Source: Pseudomonas entomophila | Lineage (GTDB): Bacteria; Pseudomonadota; Gammaproteobacteria; Pseudomonadales; Pseudomonadaceae | Direction of reading: 5' to 3' | Assembly: GCF_023277925.1 (NCBI RefSeq) | Contig: NZ_CP063832.1 | Coordinates: 2,930,001-2,994,000 of the forward strand | DNA length: 64,000 bases | Part shown: positions 8,610 through 17,637 of the stretch, in pieces | Layout: the number at the start of each line of letters is the position of its first letter | Numbering within the stretch: the first letter of the stretch is position 1 | Translations under genes and position numbers: made by a program | Notes under the pieces: generated by a model | The model's input: the letters and a program-made list of their open reading frames with translations, nothing else | Told to the model about the DNA's origin: nothing | Databases searched by the model: none

Positions 8610-9167
8610 TCAATGCTTGTGATTGGCGGTGTTGCCAGCGGTATCGATAATCCGCCCGCCACCGTTGATGTCACCGCTGACCAGCAATGGCCCATTGACC
8701 GCGACCTTGCCGGTCAAGGTGATGGCGGCAGCATCGAGGGTGATGGCGCCGTCGTTGACCACCAGGGTGCTGGCGCCGACCTTGATGGTCGCGTTGCCGC
8801 TGGGCAACTGGATGTCGTAGCGCTTAGCCTGCCAGTCATAGCTCAGCGAGCCACCGTCGTCGAAACGCCAGACTTCCACGTGGTCGCGGTTGTCAGGCGC
8901 GGCGCCGGCATTGCCATAGAGGCCCGCCACGAAGGTGCCCTGGGCCGGCTCACCGCTGGGGCTGACCAGCACGCCCTGCTCGCCCAGGCTCGGTGCCCGC
9001 CAGTGGCGCGCCTTGCCGGCAGCCTGGCTGTGCCAGCGCACCCAGGCGCTGGTCCAGTCGCCATCGGAGACTCGAACACGGGCTGCGGCGAGGTCCACCG
9101 CCACCACCGAACAGGGGATCACCAGGCTGGCCAGCATGCGGTCGTGCATCGCCGTGGCGTAGCTCAT
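8610..9167 (-). CDS. Baseplate spike protein V (P2 V-like)
   Basis: This 185-residue protein has an N-terminal OB-like region ([23 protein letters not shown]), a [23 protein letters not shown] segment, and a beta-helical C-terminal stretch rich in short repeats ([28 protein letters not shown]). This is the layout of P2 gpV-type spikes that puncture the outer membrane. It ends in HKH (residues 183-185), the type of His-x-His motif that binds a metal at the spike tip. Its start overlaps the preceding gene by ATGA. Confidence 0.92.
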   Translation of the reverse strand: MSYATAMHDRMLASLVIPCSVVAVDLAAARVRVSDGDWTSAWVRWHSQAAGKARHWRAPSLGEQGVLVSPSGEPAQGTFVAGLYGNAGAAPDNRDHVEVWRFDDGGSLSYDWQAKRYDIQLPSGNATIKVGASTLVVNDGAITLDAAAITLTGKVAVNGPLLVSGDINGGGRIIDTAGNTANHKH

Positions 9168-9661
9168 GCCAAGTTCCCCGGGGCCAGGTACTTGTCTTCG
9201 TTGCCAGGACCGGTGTCGGGACTAAAACCCAACACCAGGCTGCCGGGCGGCTGGTCGGGCCAGGCCCACTGGGGCTCGCCGAAGAGGATCGGCTGTTCCC
9301 ACTGCACCTTCCAACCAGCACCTTCGTAGTGCGCCTGCACGTTGCGGCTGGCCTCGACGAAGTCCAGGCCCCACAGTTGCTGGCGCAGCAGGTCCATCAG
9401 TTGCGCGGCCAGTTCGCTGCCTTGCAGCCGTGCTTGCGGTTGCGAGGTATCCGGGATGATCTCGGCCTCGTAGGTGGCGATCAGCACCGAGCGGCCATCA
9501 CGGGGAGCGCCATCGGCGGTCATGCGCACGACACCGTGGCGCAAGGATGGAGAGGGCAGGTTAGCGCCAGTACTGTCCTGACTGCCGACCGATGCCAGGG
9601 CTGGAAGTCCTTCACGGATCGTGGAGGTGAGTGCTGCACTCAGGGTGGACAATTCGCTCAT
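9164..9661 (-). CDS. First gene of the R-type module (conserved tail protein, PA0615-like)
   Basis: This 165-residue protein lies immediately upstream of spike V and overlaps it by four bases, the place held by a conserved gene of unknown role at the head of the R-pyocin module. Visible features include an [17 protein letters not shown] region and a GWKVQWEQP segment. The start at 9661 ([12 protein letters not shown]) was chosen for its GAGGA site seven bases upstream; an in-frame start 33 bases earlier is possible. Function is inferred only from position. Confidence 0.7.
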   Translation of the reverse strand: MSELSTLSAALTSTIREGLPALASVGSQDSTGANLPSPSLRHGVVRMTADGAPRDGRSVLIATYEAEIIPDTSQPQARLQGSELAAQLMDLLRQQLWGLDFVEASRNVQAHYEGAGWKVQWEQPILFGEPQWAWPDQPPGSLVLGFSPDTGPGNEDKYLAPGNLA

Positions 9662-9750
9662 GGGCGAGTCCTCATGAAAATGAACAGTTGTCATTCAAGG
9701 TCATTCGAGCCGGTTGGGGTGTTGGGGAACTCCAAGCTGGCAGGGATCGC

Positions 9751-10482
9751 TCAGGCTCGAATGATCGGGATGGAGGGCATGCTGTAGTAGACCGCGCCAG
9801 GTATGGAGGGGCCATTGACATAGGCACTTGCCTCTTGCCAGAGCACTGGCCATCCCTGCGCCGAGAATCCCCAGCGAATATCAACCAGCACTCGGAAAAC
9901 AGCTCCACCTGACTGCACATGTCCCAACTCCAGGTCCAATGCGAGGCCTACGGCGAGGTAGTAGTCATTGATCGAAGAATCCCAGACGCTTGGTTTGTAG
10001 AAGTCTCGACGCGCAACGCCACTCAACCCGGTGCCCCAGGTCCACTCCCAATCCTCCCTTCTTCCCTTGAGCTCTTTGATGAAGGTCAGCGGCAGGCGAG
10101 CCGAGTCGAACACCAGTTGTCCCTTGTCATTGTTGATGCGCATACCATAGCCCGGCTTCGCCGGAAGGTCGTAGGCATACAGCCGAACCCATACAGTGTC
10201 CGACGTATGACTGTTCAATCCATAGAAGTACAAGGTGACGCCAGTCCAGTTTCCTGGACTTCCCTCGTAGACAACGGTGGAGAAAAACAGCTCGGGATTG
10301 GTCCAGCGCCTCAATGCAACCACGGGGGGGGCGTCGCTAGTGACGCGTGAGAAACTGATGCTATGGGTATTCGTTGTCGTGACATTCAAGGGCTGCTCAT
10401 GCAAAAGCGCCATGTTTCGGTACTTGGAGTCGATGACGACATCGCCCAGTTGGTTGCGCACCGACAAGCCGTAATCGCTCAT
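9751..10482 (-). CDS. F-type tail tip accessory protein (large paralogue)
   Basis: This 243-residue protein opens MSDYGLSVRNQLGDVVIDSKY. The neighbouring 97-residue protein opens MTTYGMRTFKEDGSVAVEVSD, so the two share an N-terminal pattern (YG-hydrophobic, then G-x-V). The remainder is rich in aromatic and beta-prone sequence, for example TGVTLYFYGLNSH and RLYAYDLPAKPGYGMRI. It is translated from an ATGA overlap with that neighbour and is the last gene of the lambda-like module. I infer a tail-tip or side-fibre part; the enzyme or receptor role is unknown. Confidence 0.65.
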   Translation of the reverse strand: MSDYGLSVRNQLGDVVIDSKYRNMALLHEQPLNVTTTNTHSISFSRVTSDAPPVVALRRWTNPELFFSTVVYEGSPGNWTGVTLYFYGLNSHTSDTVWVRLYAYDLPAKPGYGMRINNDKGQLVFDSARLPLTFIKELKGRREDWEWTWGTGLSGVARRDFYKPSVWDSSINDYYLAVGLALDLELGHVQSGGAVFRVLVDIRWGFSAQGWPVLWQEASAYVNGPSIPGAVYYSMPSIPIIRA

Positions 10483-10772
10483 CGTCTGGCCACCACGAAC
10501 AGCGTACCCGCCGACAGATCTCCTTGAGGCCACCAACTTTCGCTCCCCCAACTGACCATGCCTTTGCCCATGACAGCCCAAGGCGGACGCTTGCCAGCGA
10601 CATGGGTCATTACGTAAGCAGTGGCATTGCTGTCGTCGAACTCCGGCAGACTGAGTGTGCCGGAAGTCCCCGCTCCGAGATACTGGGTATGCACCACCCG
10701 CAACATCCAGTCGGACACCTCGACCGCCACGCTGCCGTCTTCCTTGAACGTCCTCATTCCATAAGTCGTCAT
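10479..10772 (-). CDS. F-type tail tip accessory protein (small paralogue)
   Basis: This 97-residue protein lies directly after J, overlapping its stop by ATGA. It begins MTTYGMRTFKEDGSVAVE and ends GDLSAGTLFVVARR. Its first residues resemble those of the 243-residue protein that follows, suggesting a duplicated tail-tip fold. F-pyocin clusters have several small genes after J that form fibre parts, and this placement agrees. No catalytic motif is visible. Confidence 0.62.
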   Translation of the reverse strand: MTTYGMRTFKEDGSVAVEVSDWMLRVVHTQYLGAGTSGTLSLPEFDDSNATAYVMTHVAGKRPPWAVMGKGMVSWGSESWWPQGDLSAGTLFVVARR

Positions 10773-13700
10773 ACCAGTATCCCCATCTGCACTCGCACAT
10801 TCCCCTTATTGTCCCGGATGGTGAAGGTGCCTGATTTATCGAGTTGCCAGATCGGGCTGCCCTTCTCGCTCAGGGCATTCGACTGGATCGAATTGCCGAT
10901 TTTCGCGCTGCTGATCGTGCCATCCTGAATGAATGTCGATCTCATGAAGACCTGACCGTTCTGGACAGAGAAAGGCGTGAGCGCCTCGCCACCTGCCTGG
11001 CTCCCAACCACGGCGAAATTGTCGGCGCTGACCAGAAACTGACTCTGTCGGTCCTCGATACCCAACGAGACACCTGCCGCGTAATACCTCCCATCGGCAG
11101 TGACTTGCATTTTTACCGACCACTGGGTCGCCAGCTTGTTGTCCGTCCTGGCCTGGGCCTGGCTCAGTTGCTGAACCGATGCGCTGGTGCCGTCCACCCG
11201 GACTTGCACGGTGTCGAGACGATTGGCTAGCGCCGCAATACCATTGCTGTTGCCGACCTGCGCCTGACTGATCGAATTGACCAGACTGTCCGTTGTGTTC
11301 TGGCGTGCCACCACCGTGTCGACTCGCCGCCCGAGGGCCAGCCCATCTTCGATCCGCGCCGACTGCTCGGACCACACACCGACGTAGCTTCGAGTATCCC
11401 CAGCCAGTTCACTGCCGCCAGCCATGGGCGGGTTGATCTGTGCAAAAATGCCATCGATACGCGAGGCTTCGCTGATCAGCCGCCCATCCACCTGACGTAC
11501 ACGGCTGTCCAGCGAGCTGATCGCCGAAGCTTGAGCCTCGGTAGCGCCTTTGACATCGGTGAGCGAGTTGCTCAATGAGGTAAGCGCCGCGCTGTTGCTT
11601 GCGAGCTTGCCTTGGGCGTCGGTGACCTGACTCGAAAGCGTGCTCAATGCCGTTGCATCGGCCTTGCCATTCAAAGAGGCCTGAAGGCCATCGAGGCGTG
11701 AGGACTGGGCCGTGTTCACGCCTTCCACGCTACCAAGGCGCGTCTCGCTGGTGCTTACCCTGGCCGCCAGCCCCTGGCTGTCCCGAACCACCTGGCCGAT
11801 ATCGAGCCAGAATGTGGCATTGGGTGGTGGCGTGCCTTGGGGAACGTTGGCGATGGCCTGATAAAGATGACGTGCAAAGCGCACGCTATCGCCAGGAGCG
11901 TACGAGGCAGCCGAGTCATATTCCAGGGCATAGCTCAGCCGCGCGACTTCCTCCAACCGCGCCTGAAGCTGGCCATCCAACGCCTGCAGGCGCTGATCCA
12001 CCGAACCTTCGCCACTGCCATCGATCAGCTGGATGCGCTCGAACAGGTGCTTGCCCAGGGCCGATTCACTGATTTTTCCAGTGAAGTAGCGGTCATACTC
12101 ACTCTGCTCGACGCTGGCCTGGCCATGCACGCCGACGTCGGCGGGGTACCAGTTCCCGATGTTGCCGCTACGGTCCACCAGCCGCGCCCAGAAGAAGAAC
12201 GTCGTGCCGGCGGCCAAGCCCTGTAGCTCGTGCTCGGCTTGCGGATAGGCGAAGTCGCCCAGTTTCCTGGCCTCGGCGCGCGAGGTGCTGGTGCCATACC
12301 AGATCTCGGTGCGTTGGGTGTCGCCTGCGCCCTCGGGGAAGCTCCAGTCCAGGCCAATACCGAATACCTTGCTGCGGGCCTGCAGCTGGGCCACCGCAGG
12401 AGGTGCCCCCTCCTTGCCGGTCAACGGGGTCAGCTGCGATACCTTCCAGACCGAGCTGATCTCGCTGGCGCTGACCGAACGCACCCGGGCCAGGTAGGCA
12501 CCGGCATAGATCCCAGTGACATCCACGCCGCAGGCACCTGTGCGTGGCAAGCTGATCCAGTTGCCGTCGTCCTTGCGCCACTCGACCTCATAGGCCACGG
12601 CGCCGGACACGGCTGGCCAGGCAATCGTCAAGGTACTCACCGCCAGGCCCTGGCTCACCGCATGGCTGCTGCTCAGGGTGATGCTGGCCGGTGGCGGCAC
12701 TAGGTTGATCGGGGTGACGCTGATCGGCCGTTCTTCAAGACGCGCCCCGGTATCGATATGGGCGAACTTGCCTGGGTCGTACTGGACCGCGTTGATCTCG
12801 TAGGTGCCTGGTTCGGCGCGCGAGACGCTGGTGACACGGTACAGCGGGATGGCCAGGTCGGCGGCGTCCAAGGCCCAGACCAGCTCGACCCGAGGCTTGC
12901 TCGAATAAGCCGTGGTCACGGTCAGGCGACGCCCGTCGACTGCCTCGACGGTGCGCGCCTCGCAGGTGCCGTCCGGCAGGTTGAGGATCAAGCGATCCCC
13001 GGCCTTGGCCTGGGTGTCGCGGTCGAGGGTAACCTGCCGACCGCTGACCGCGGCGATTCGCCCACCGACCGGTCGGCCGGCAAGCAGCTCGTCCGCCACC
13101 GGGATCACATAGCCAGGTAGCGGGATGCGCCCGTCCATGCCGACACGGAAGCTGATGCCGCGATCGCGGGCGTTGGTCAGCAGTGCCCATTTGCCGCGGC
13201 GCTGGGCCTCGGACTCGCGGGTGCAGCCAATCGCGCTGAGCTCCAGTGGGTTGTCACCGTAACGGCGCAGCAGCTTGTCGTCGGCGACCACCGTGACATC
13301 GGTGTCGTAGTTGTTCAACGGGTTGTCGTAGCTGACCAGCGCGCGGCTGTAGCGGCTGCGCTCGGAGCCGCTGGAGTACGAGAACTTGCCATCGACTACG
13401 TTGGCGCGGGTGTAGGCGAAGTCGAAGTCAGTGGCGCGTGGCATGTCGGCCAGGCTGTACAGTTGGCCCTGCGCCCAGTAGGTCATGCCCCGGTAGATGC
13501 CGGCGATGTCGCGCAGCAACGACCAGGCCTCGGCCTTGCCTTGCAGGTTGAGGTTGCAGGTGAAACGCGGCTCCTGCCCGCCCTTGCCATCGGGTACCAG
13601 TTGGTCACAGTACTGGGCGATGCGGTAGAGCTCCCACTTGTCGACCATCCATGGTTTGATCCGTCGACCGAGGCCGAAACGATCGTTGGTGGTGATGCCG

Positions 13701-14563
13701 TAGGTGACCCAGGCCGGGTTGTCGGTCCAGGCCTGCTTGAAAGTACCGTCCCAGATGCCCTGGTAGGTACGCGTCTCGGGGTCGTAGTTGCTGGGTACCG
13801 GCCACTTGCGTCCCTTGCACTCGACGGTCACCGCCGGAATGTTGCGGAACTGCTCGGCGGAAAACTCGATGTACAGCAACGCGGTATTGGGGTAGCGCAA
13901 CTTGGCGTCGATCACTTCGGTCAGACCGGCGATCTGCATGGTGTCGGCGATCTTGTTGGTGTTCTGGTTCGCCGTCAGGCGACGCACCCGCAGGCTCCAG
14001 CCTGTATCGGCCTTGGGCAGGTCGATGCGCCGGGTGCGTTCGTAAGTGCTGGTGCTCTTGCCGTGCACGGCGTCCTTGAGCACCTCCACATAGGCGCCAC
14101 CGTCGGTGGCCACATCCACGGCGTACTCGATGCGGTAGCCATTGACGTTGCCCGCGCTGTCCATCGACTGCAGGGCGGGCCAGGCAAAGCGCAGGCGCAC
14201 TGCCGACAAGCGCGTATCGTCAAGCGCGCGCACCCAGGGTTTGTCGCTACGCAACTCGATGCCCTGGGTGATTTCGTTGTCCACCGAGGGGATTCCGGGA
14301 ATGTGCGACTGCTCAAGCGAACCTGGACGCCACTCCCATTTCACGCCGGGGAAGTTGTAGTTGCCGCTGGCGTCCATCAACGGCGTGCCATCGAGATAGA
14401 TGTCACCGGCGCCGGGGGTGCCGGCGAACTCGCCTTCGCCAACGGCGATAAGCATCTTGGCGATGGCTACCGAACGCAGGCTGTCCGGCGCTTCCACCGG
14501 TGCCTTGGGTTGCTTCTGACCACCTTTGCGACCGGTGATCACGGGTCTGTTGGTTTCGCCCAT
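10769..14563 (-). CDS. F-type tailocin tip attachment protein J (lambda J-like)
   Basis: This 1264-residue central tail-tip protein begins MGETNRPVITGRKGG and has the lambda J-type core with AIAKMLIAVGEGEFAG and DIYLDGTPL near residues 30-60, and a PAWVTYGITTNDRFGLG region. A fibronectin-III-like stretch lies around residues 620-720 (VAYEVEWRKDDGNW). Long coiled-coil-like repeats follow, and a C-terminal tip domain ends near IRDNKGNVRVQMG. It closes the distal end of the flexible tail and binds the target. The start has GGAGG eight bases upstream. Its length is close to lambda J (1132). Confidence 0.94.
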   Translation of the reverse strand: MGETNRPVITGRKGGQKQPKAPVEAPDSLRSVAIAKMLIAVGEGEFAGTPGAGDIYLDGTPLMDASGNYNFPGVKWEWRPGSLEQSHIPGIPSVDNEITQGIELRSDKPWVRALDDTRLSAVRLRFAWPALQSMDSAGNVNGYRIEYAVDVATDGGAYVEVLKDAVHGKSTSTYERTRRIDLPKADTGWSLRVRRLTANQNTNKIADTMQIAGLTEVIDAKLRYPNTALLYIEFSAEQFRNIPAVTVECKGRKWPVPSNYDPETRTYQGIWDGTFKQAWTDNPAWVTYGITTNDRFGLGRRIKPWMVDKWELYRIAQYCDQLVPDGKGGQEPRFTCNLNLQGKAEAWSLLRDIAGIYRGMTYWAQGQLYSLADMPRATDFDFAYTRANVVDGKFSYSSGSERSRYSRALVSYDNPLNNYDTDVTVVADDKLLRRYGDNPLELSAIGCTRESEAQRRGKWALLTNARDRGISFRVGMDGRIPLPGYVIPVADELLAGRPVGGRIAAVSGRQVTLDRDTQAKAGDRLILNLPDGTCEARTVEAVDGRRLTVTTAYSSKPRVELVWALDAADLAIPLYRVTSVSRAEPGTYEINAVQYDPGKFAHIDTGARLEERPISVTPINLVPPPASITLSSSHAVSQGLAVSTLTIAWPAVSGAVAYEVEWRKDDGNWISLPRTGACGVDVTGIYAGAYLARVRSVSASEISSVWKVSQLTPLTGKEGAPPAVAQLQARSKVFGIGLDWSFPEGAGDTQRTEIWYGTSTSRAEARKLGDFAYPQAEHELQGLAAGTTFFFWARLVDRSGNIGNWYPADVGVHGQASVEQSEYDRYFTGKISESALGKHLFERIQLIDGSGEGSVDQRLQALDGQLQARLEEVARLSYALEYDSAASYAPGDSVRFARHLYQAIANVPQGTPPPNATFWLDIGQVVRDSQGLAARVSTSETRLGSVEGVNTAQSSRLDGLQASLNGKADATALSTLSSQVTDAQGKLASNSAALTSLSNSLTDVKGATEAQASAISSLDSRVRQVDGRLISEASRIDGIFAQINPPMAGGSELAGDTRSYVGVWSEQSARIEDGLALGRRVDTVVARQNTTDSLVNSISQAQVGNSNGIAALANRLDTVQVRVDGTSASVQQLSQAQARTDNKLATQWSVKMQVTADGRYYAAGVSLGIEDRQSQFLVSADNFAVVGSQAGGEALTPFSVQNGQVFMRSTFIQDGTISSAKIGNSIQSNALSEKGSPIWQLDKSGTFTIRDNKGNVRVQMGILV

Positions 14564-14579
14564 GGGTTCCTCCAGGCGT

Positions 14580-14603
14580 AAAAAAACCGCCTTCTTGGCG
14601 GTT
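14580..14603 (-). terminator. Terminator-like hairpin just before tail tip J
   Basis: On the minus strand ACCGCC and GGCGGT pair around a short loop, followed by seven T residues. It lies between the stop at 14622 and the J start at 14563, so J sits downstream of an apparent intrinsic terminator. Confidence 0.7.
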
Positions 14604-14621
14604 GGCTGTGCTCGGGCGGCT

Positions 14622-14834
14622 TCACGCCGGGGTGTCGACGCGCCGACGGGCCTCAGCGCGTTGCCGGGCAATCTCCTCGGGCACGGCCTTGCCGGTTTCA
14701 AGCTGGCGCACGACGTACCAATCGGTGTCCTGCAGCAGGCGAACACATTCGGCGCGCTGGCTGTTGCGCAGTGCTTCGGCCTGCTGCGCTTGTTGCGCCT
14801 CGGCAGTCATGACCTGGCTGAAATCAATATTCAT
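14622..14834 (-). CDS. Small tail/fibre assembly protein
   Basis: This 70-residue protein starts MNIDFSQVMTAEAQQAQQAEALR. Its second half, DTDWYVVRQLETGKAVPEE followed by an arginine-rich RQRAEARRR stretch, is the short motif commonly seen at the end of phage fibre-assembly or tail-chaperone proteins. The ATG at 14834 was chosen because AGGAGG lies eight bases upstream. It overlaps the preceding 110-residue gene and follows the fibre at 15156-16166, so a chaperone role for that fibre is plausible. Confidence 0.65.
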   Translation of the reverse strand: MNIDFSQVMTAEAQQAQQAEALRNSQRAECVRLLQDTDWYVVRQLETGKAVPEEIARQRAEARRRVDTPA

Positions 14835-15156
14835 TGCCAAGGGCCTCCTCGCTAGCGGGCGTCTCGTAGGGTGGCAACGTCACTGGACCGTCCTCGAGCA
14901 CCTCAAGTGCCTCGGGAAAACGTGTGGACATCGGTGCATGCATGCCATGGGGAAGCATCAAGGTCAGATGCAGACGGCCCTCGATACGTCGCACATCGCC
15001 GTGAAACCATGGCGCGGTAATGGCTGCGCGGGGTAGCAGTGCACCTTCCGCCAGGGTGGAGAAATCGAAATCCTCACCGTTGAGCGTGAGAATATCCCCC
15101 TTCACCGAGAGGGCCAGGGGCTGATCGTGACGAACCGGTACAAGGTTGATGATCAT
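14824..15156 (-). CDS. Small protein of the F-type fibre cassette, function unknown
   Basis: This 110-residue protein starts MIINLVPVRHDQPLALSVKGD and has a FDFSTLAEGALLP segment and an EGRLHLTLMLPHG strand. It starts in a TGATG overlap with the fibre stop and has GGGAGG eight bases upstream, so it is translationally coupled to the fibre at 15156-16166. The next gene in the cassette is a short assembly-like protein. I do not recognise a named family; it could be a fibre chaperone or a structural component. Confidence 0.6.
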   Translation of the reverse strand: MIINLVPVRHDQPLALSVKGDILTLNGEDFDFSTLAEGALLPRAAITAPWFHGDVRRIEGRLHLTLMLPHGMHAPMSTRFPEALEVLEDGPVTLPPYETPASEEALGNEY

Positions 15157-16166
15157 CAACGCCACCTCCCCGTGGCCGTGTAATGGAAGATGACCCCCGC
15201 GACCATGGCGTAACGGTAGGTCCAGGAACGAAATGCCATGTAGCTGGCGGCGATCGACATGTAGGTGCCATTCATGTTTACCAGCCCGGCGTCGGCCTGA
15301 GAGCCGCTGCCGGAGGCAGATACCACAGGGTTGGCGACGACCTTGGGCGCTTGTGCGAACGTCGCGGCAAACACCACGTTTACCGCGGCTTCAGCATTCA
15401 ATGGTGCCGCCGGCAAGACGAAATCACCCGCGCAGATCAAGGTGCCATCGGCGAACTTGGTGTAGCTACCATTGGCGTTGCTGCCGGATTCGATGATGCC
15501 GCCTGCCGCAACGCCGGACACCGCCCCAAGGATGTTCTGGCTGGTGTACACCCGGGCAAAGGCTGGCGGTACCGTGGAGTTCTTGCTGATCGAACGGTAG
15601 AACAGCTCGTTGGTCGAGACCCCCATGGCCAACTGCGTGCTCCACTGTGGGTCGGCGTGCCACAAGGTTTCCAGCACACTCAGCGCGCCCCCTGGCTCAC
15701 CTGGCCCCTGGTAGTAGCCATACAGACCGGAGTGCAACTTCTGGGCATCGATGCCACGGCCCCCGATATTGCCACCGCCGGGCAGGGTCTTGCCGCCCTG
15801 GCTGGAGGTACTGATCCAGTGCCCCCAAGTGTTGTTGTTGGGGTTGAAGGTACGTACGGCACGGTCGCCGTAGATGATGTCCACTGCCTCCTGAAGGATC
15901 GCACCATACTCGGTGGTGTTGACCCGCAGCACTACGTAGGTCAAGCCTTGTGGTCGGTTGCTGGCAGTACCGGACGTCGCCATCCAGAGCCCCGGCGCCA
16001 GCGCCAGGTTGCAGTCCTGGACGACTCGACTGCTTTCGATCGGCCCGCTGATCCCCATCCCGTCCAGTGCTCTGAAGTTGGCATTGATACGGGTAAACGC
16101 CGTGCGCACACTGTCGCCATCGATGGCACTGGGCGGCGTGCCCAGGTTCACTTGCTGCATGGGCAT
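15156..16166 (-). CDS. F-type tail fibre-like protein with shared adaptor N-terminus
   Basis: This 336-residue protein starts MPMQQVNLGTPPSAIDGDSV, followed by R-x-AFTRINANFRAL. This is the same adaptor seen at the start of the proteins at 7352-8563 and 22244-22897. A segment WHADPQWSTQLAMGVSTNEL, then FYRS, resembles RWGPDVRWQSQLALGISEN and FFRSVI in the 7352 protein. The C-terminal part (FADGTLICAGDFVLP, then TFAQAPKVVANPVVSA) is a common phage fibre-tip module. The start has AGGAGG upstream. It lies between I and J of the lambda-like module, an unusual site. Likely a side fibre. Confidence 0.78.
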   Translation of the reverse strand: MPMQQVNLGTPPSAIDGDSVRTAFTRINANFRALDGMGISGPIESSRVVQDCNLALAPGLWMATSGTASNRPQGLTYVVLRVNTTEYGAILQEAVDIIYGDRAVRTFNPNNNTWGHWISTSSQGGKTLPGGGNIGGRGIDAQKLHSGLYGYYQGPGEPGGALSVLETLWHADPQWSTQLAMGVSTNELFYRSISKNSTVPPAFARVYTSQNILGAVSGVAAGGIIESGSNANGSYTKFADGTLICAGDFVLPAAPLNAEAAVNVVFAATFAQAPKVVANPVVSASGSGSQADAGLVNMNGTYMSIAASYMAFRSWTYRYAMVAGVIFHYTATGRWR

Positions 16167-16188
16167 ATCGCCTCCTGGATAAGCAGAC

Positions 16189-16803
16189 TCACAGTCGGTC
16201 CTCGGCGTAGATCGCCGCGCTGATGATGGCTCCACCCCAGCGCCGCTTGCCCACGCACAGGGCCACCGGGTTGCCGGAGGCCGTGGTGTTGCGGGCGCCG
16301 CCAAAGGCATAGCCCGGTGTGTTTTCCGGCCCGGCGCTCATACTCAGCCCCTTGGGCTGCGGGCTGAGCAACTGCATCACGCCGCCCATGGCCATGGAGA
16401 ACCCCATGGTGGCCATCGTGCCCCAGCCGCCGGCAGTGAACGGCAGTGACGAGCCTTGGGTGGCGATCGCCGCCACGGCGATCAAGACGACACCAATGAT
16501 CGTCTGCAGGCTCCCGGCGCGCTTGCTACCGGCAACCACGGGCACGATCCGGATCTCGTCACGCGCCTGGAAATCCAACTCGGCCTCGCCAACATTGCGC
16601 TTGTCGCTGTAGACGGCGAACTCCAGCCCCTTCGAGCTGGCATTGGCAAGAAATCGCTCGAACCCCGGCAACTGGACGCAGAGCGCCTTGATTGCCTCGC
16701 GCGGGGTGCGTACCGCCAGTTCGAAGGCCTTGCCGAACTGGCGCAATTGGCCGCTGAGCCGAACTGTGGTCAGCGGTGAATCAATGATGGCTGCAGCTGA
16801 CAT
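16189..16803 (-). CDS. Tail assembly protein I (lambda I-like)
   Basis: This 204-residue protein matches the lambda tail assembly I family. It has an N-terminal VRLSGQLRQFGKAFELAVRTPREAIKAL pattern (split here across family motifs), a RDEIRIVPVVAGSKRAG segment, a hydrophobic glycine-rich region (IIGVVLIAVAAIATQG), and a C-terminal GGARNTTASGNPVALCVG region. It is needed for tail-tip assembly and lies between K and the fibre cassette that precedes J. Confidence 0.9.
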   Translation of the reverse strand: MSAAAIIDSPLTTVRLSGQLRQFGKAFELAVRTPREAIKALCVQLPGFERFLANASSKGLEFAVYSDKRNVGEAELDFQARDEIRIVPVVAGSKRAGSLQTIIGVVLIAVAAIATQGSSLPFTAGGWGTMATMGFSMAMGGVMQLLSPQPKGLSMSAGPENTPGYAFGGARNTTASGNPVALCVGKRRWGGAIISAAIYAEDRL

Positions 16804-16869
16804 TGCAACTCCTTCTGCAGGGTGCGACCGCCTCGAGATCGCGATAAAAGGGATCCCGGCAACCTGCGC

Positions 16870-17634
16870 TCAGTCCGCCGCGGCGGCATCGCGATGGCGC
16901 AGGACCAGGCGTGTACGGTCGAGCCAGGGGCCACCAAAGACGATGACCTCCGAAGGCCTGCCGTAGAGGTGATGCAGCAGGAACGGCCCGGCGCCGCAAG
17001 GGGACCACGACTCGCCCGGCAGGCGTGGGTCATTGCCGAGGAATATCCCTGCGTGGTTGGGGTGTGCAGTGCGCCCGATGGCCATGACGATCAGGTCGCC
17101 GTAGCGTGGCGCATCCACCCTGACGAACCCGGCATCGGCATAAGCCTGCTCATACAAGCTCGGGCCCTGCGGGTCTTCCCACCAACCGTCCTCACGGGCA
17201 TAGGCAGGAAACGTCAGGCCCCACTCGCGACAGTACCAGTCGGCGCAGACCTGCCAGCAGTCCCACACGCCATGCACGAACGGCCGGCCCAGCAAGGGCG
17301 TGTCGCCCTTGGGCAGCAAGGTGCGCAGGTCGCCCTCGGGCCAGGACAGGATGTGCCACGGCAAGCCAGTGGCCTCGCACATTGCCAGGTCGCGGCTGGA
17401 CGGCCGGCTGCTGGCATCGGGATGCGAGTGCACCACCGCCACCACCTCGCCCAGGTCTTCCGCCGCCGCATAGTCGTGCGGGTCGATACGGAACTCTTCG
17501 CCAGGATCGGAGGCGGTGTTGCGACAGCGTTGGTAGTCGAGCCGTCCGGCCCGGTCGATGACCAGGCCGCAGGCTTCACGTGGGTAATCGGCGGCCGCGT
17601 GGCGGCGGATCGCCTCGAGCAGGCGCGGTTCCAT
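16870..17634 (-). CDS. Tail tip peptidase K (JAMM plus NlpC/P60)
   Basis: This 254-residue protein has two enzymatic domains. Residues 1-95 form a JAB1/MPN metalloprotease fold with Glu20, His69-Ser-His71, Ser79 and Asp82, a perfect H-x-H-x7-S-x2-D motif. Residues ~112-245 form an NlpC/P60 domain with Asp125-Cys126 and His194. Lambda K family proteins have this arrangement and act in tail-tip assembly, possibly cutting peptidoglycan. All visible catalytic residues are intact. The gene follows L by three bases. Confidence 0.93.
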   Translation of the reverse strand: MEPRLLEAIRRHAAADYPREACGLVIDRAGRLDYQRCRNTASDPGEEFRIDPHDYAAAEDLGEVVAVVHSHPDASSRPSSRDLAMCEATGLPWHILSWPEGDLRTLLPKGDTPLLGRPFVHGVWDCWQVCADWYCREWGLTFPAYAREDGWWEDPQGPSLYEQAYADAGFVRVDAPRYGDLIVMAIGRTAHPNHAGIFLGNDPRLPGESWSPCGAGPFLLHHLYGRPSEVIVFGGPWLDRTRLVLRHRDAAAAD

Positions 17635-17637
17635 GGC

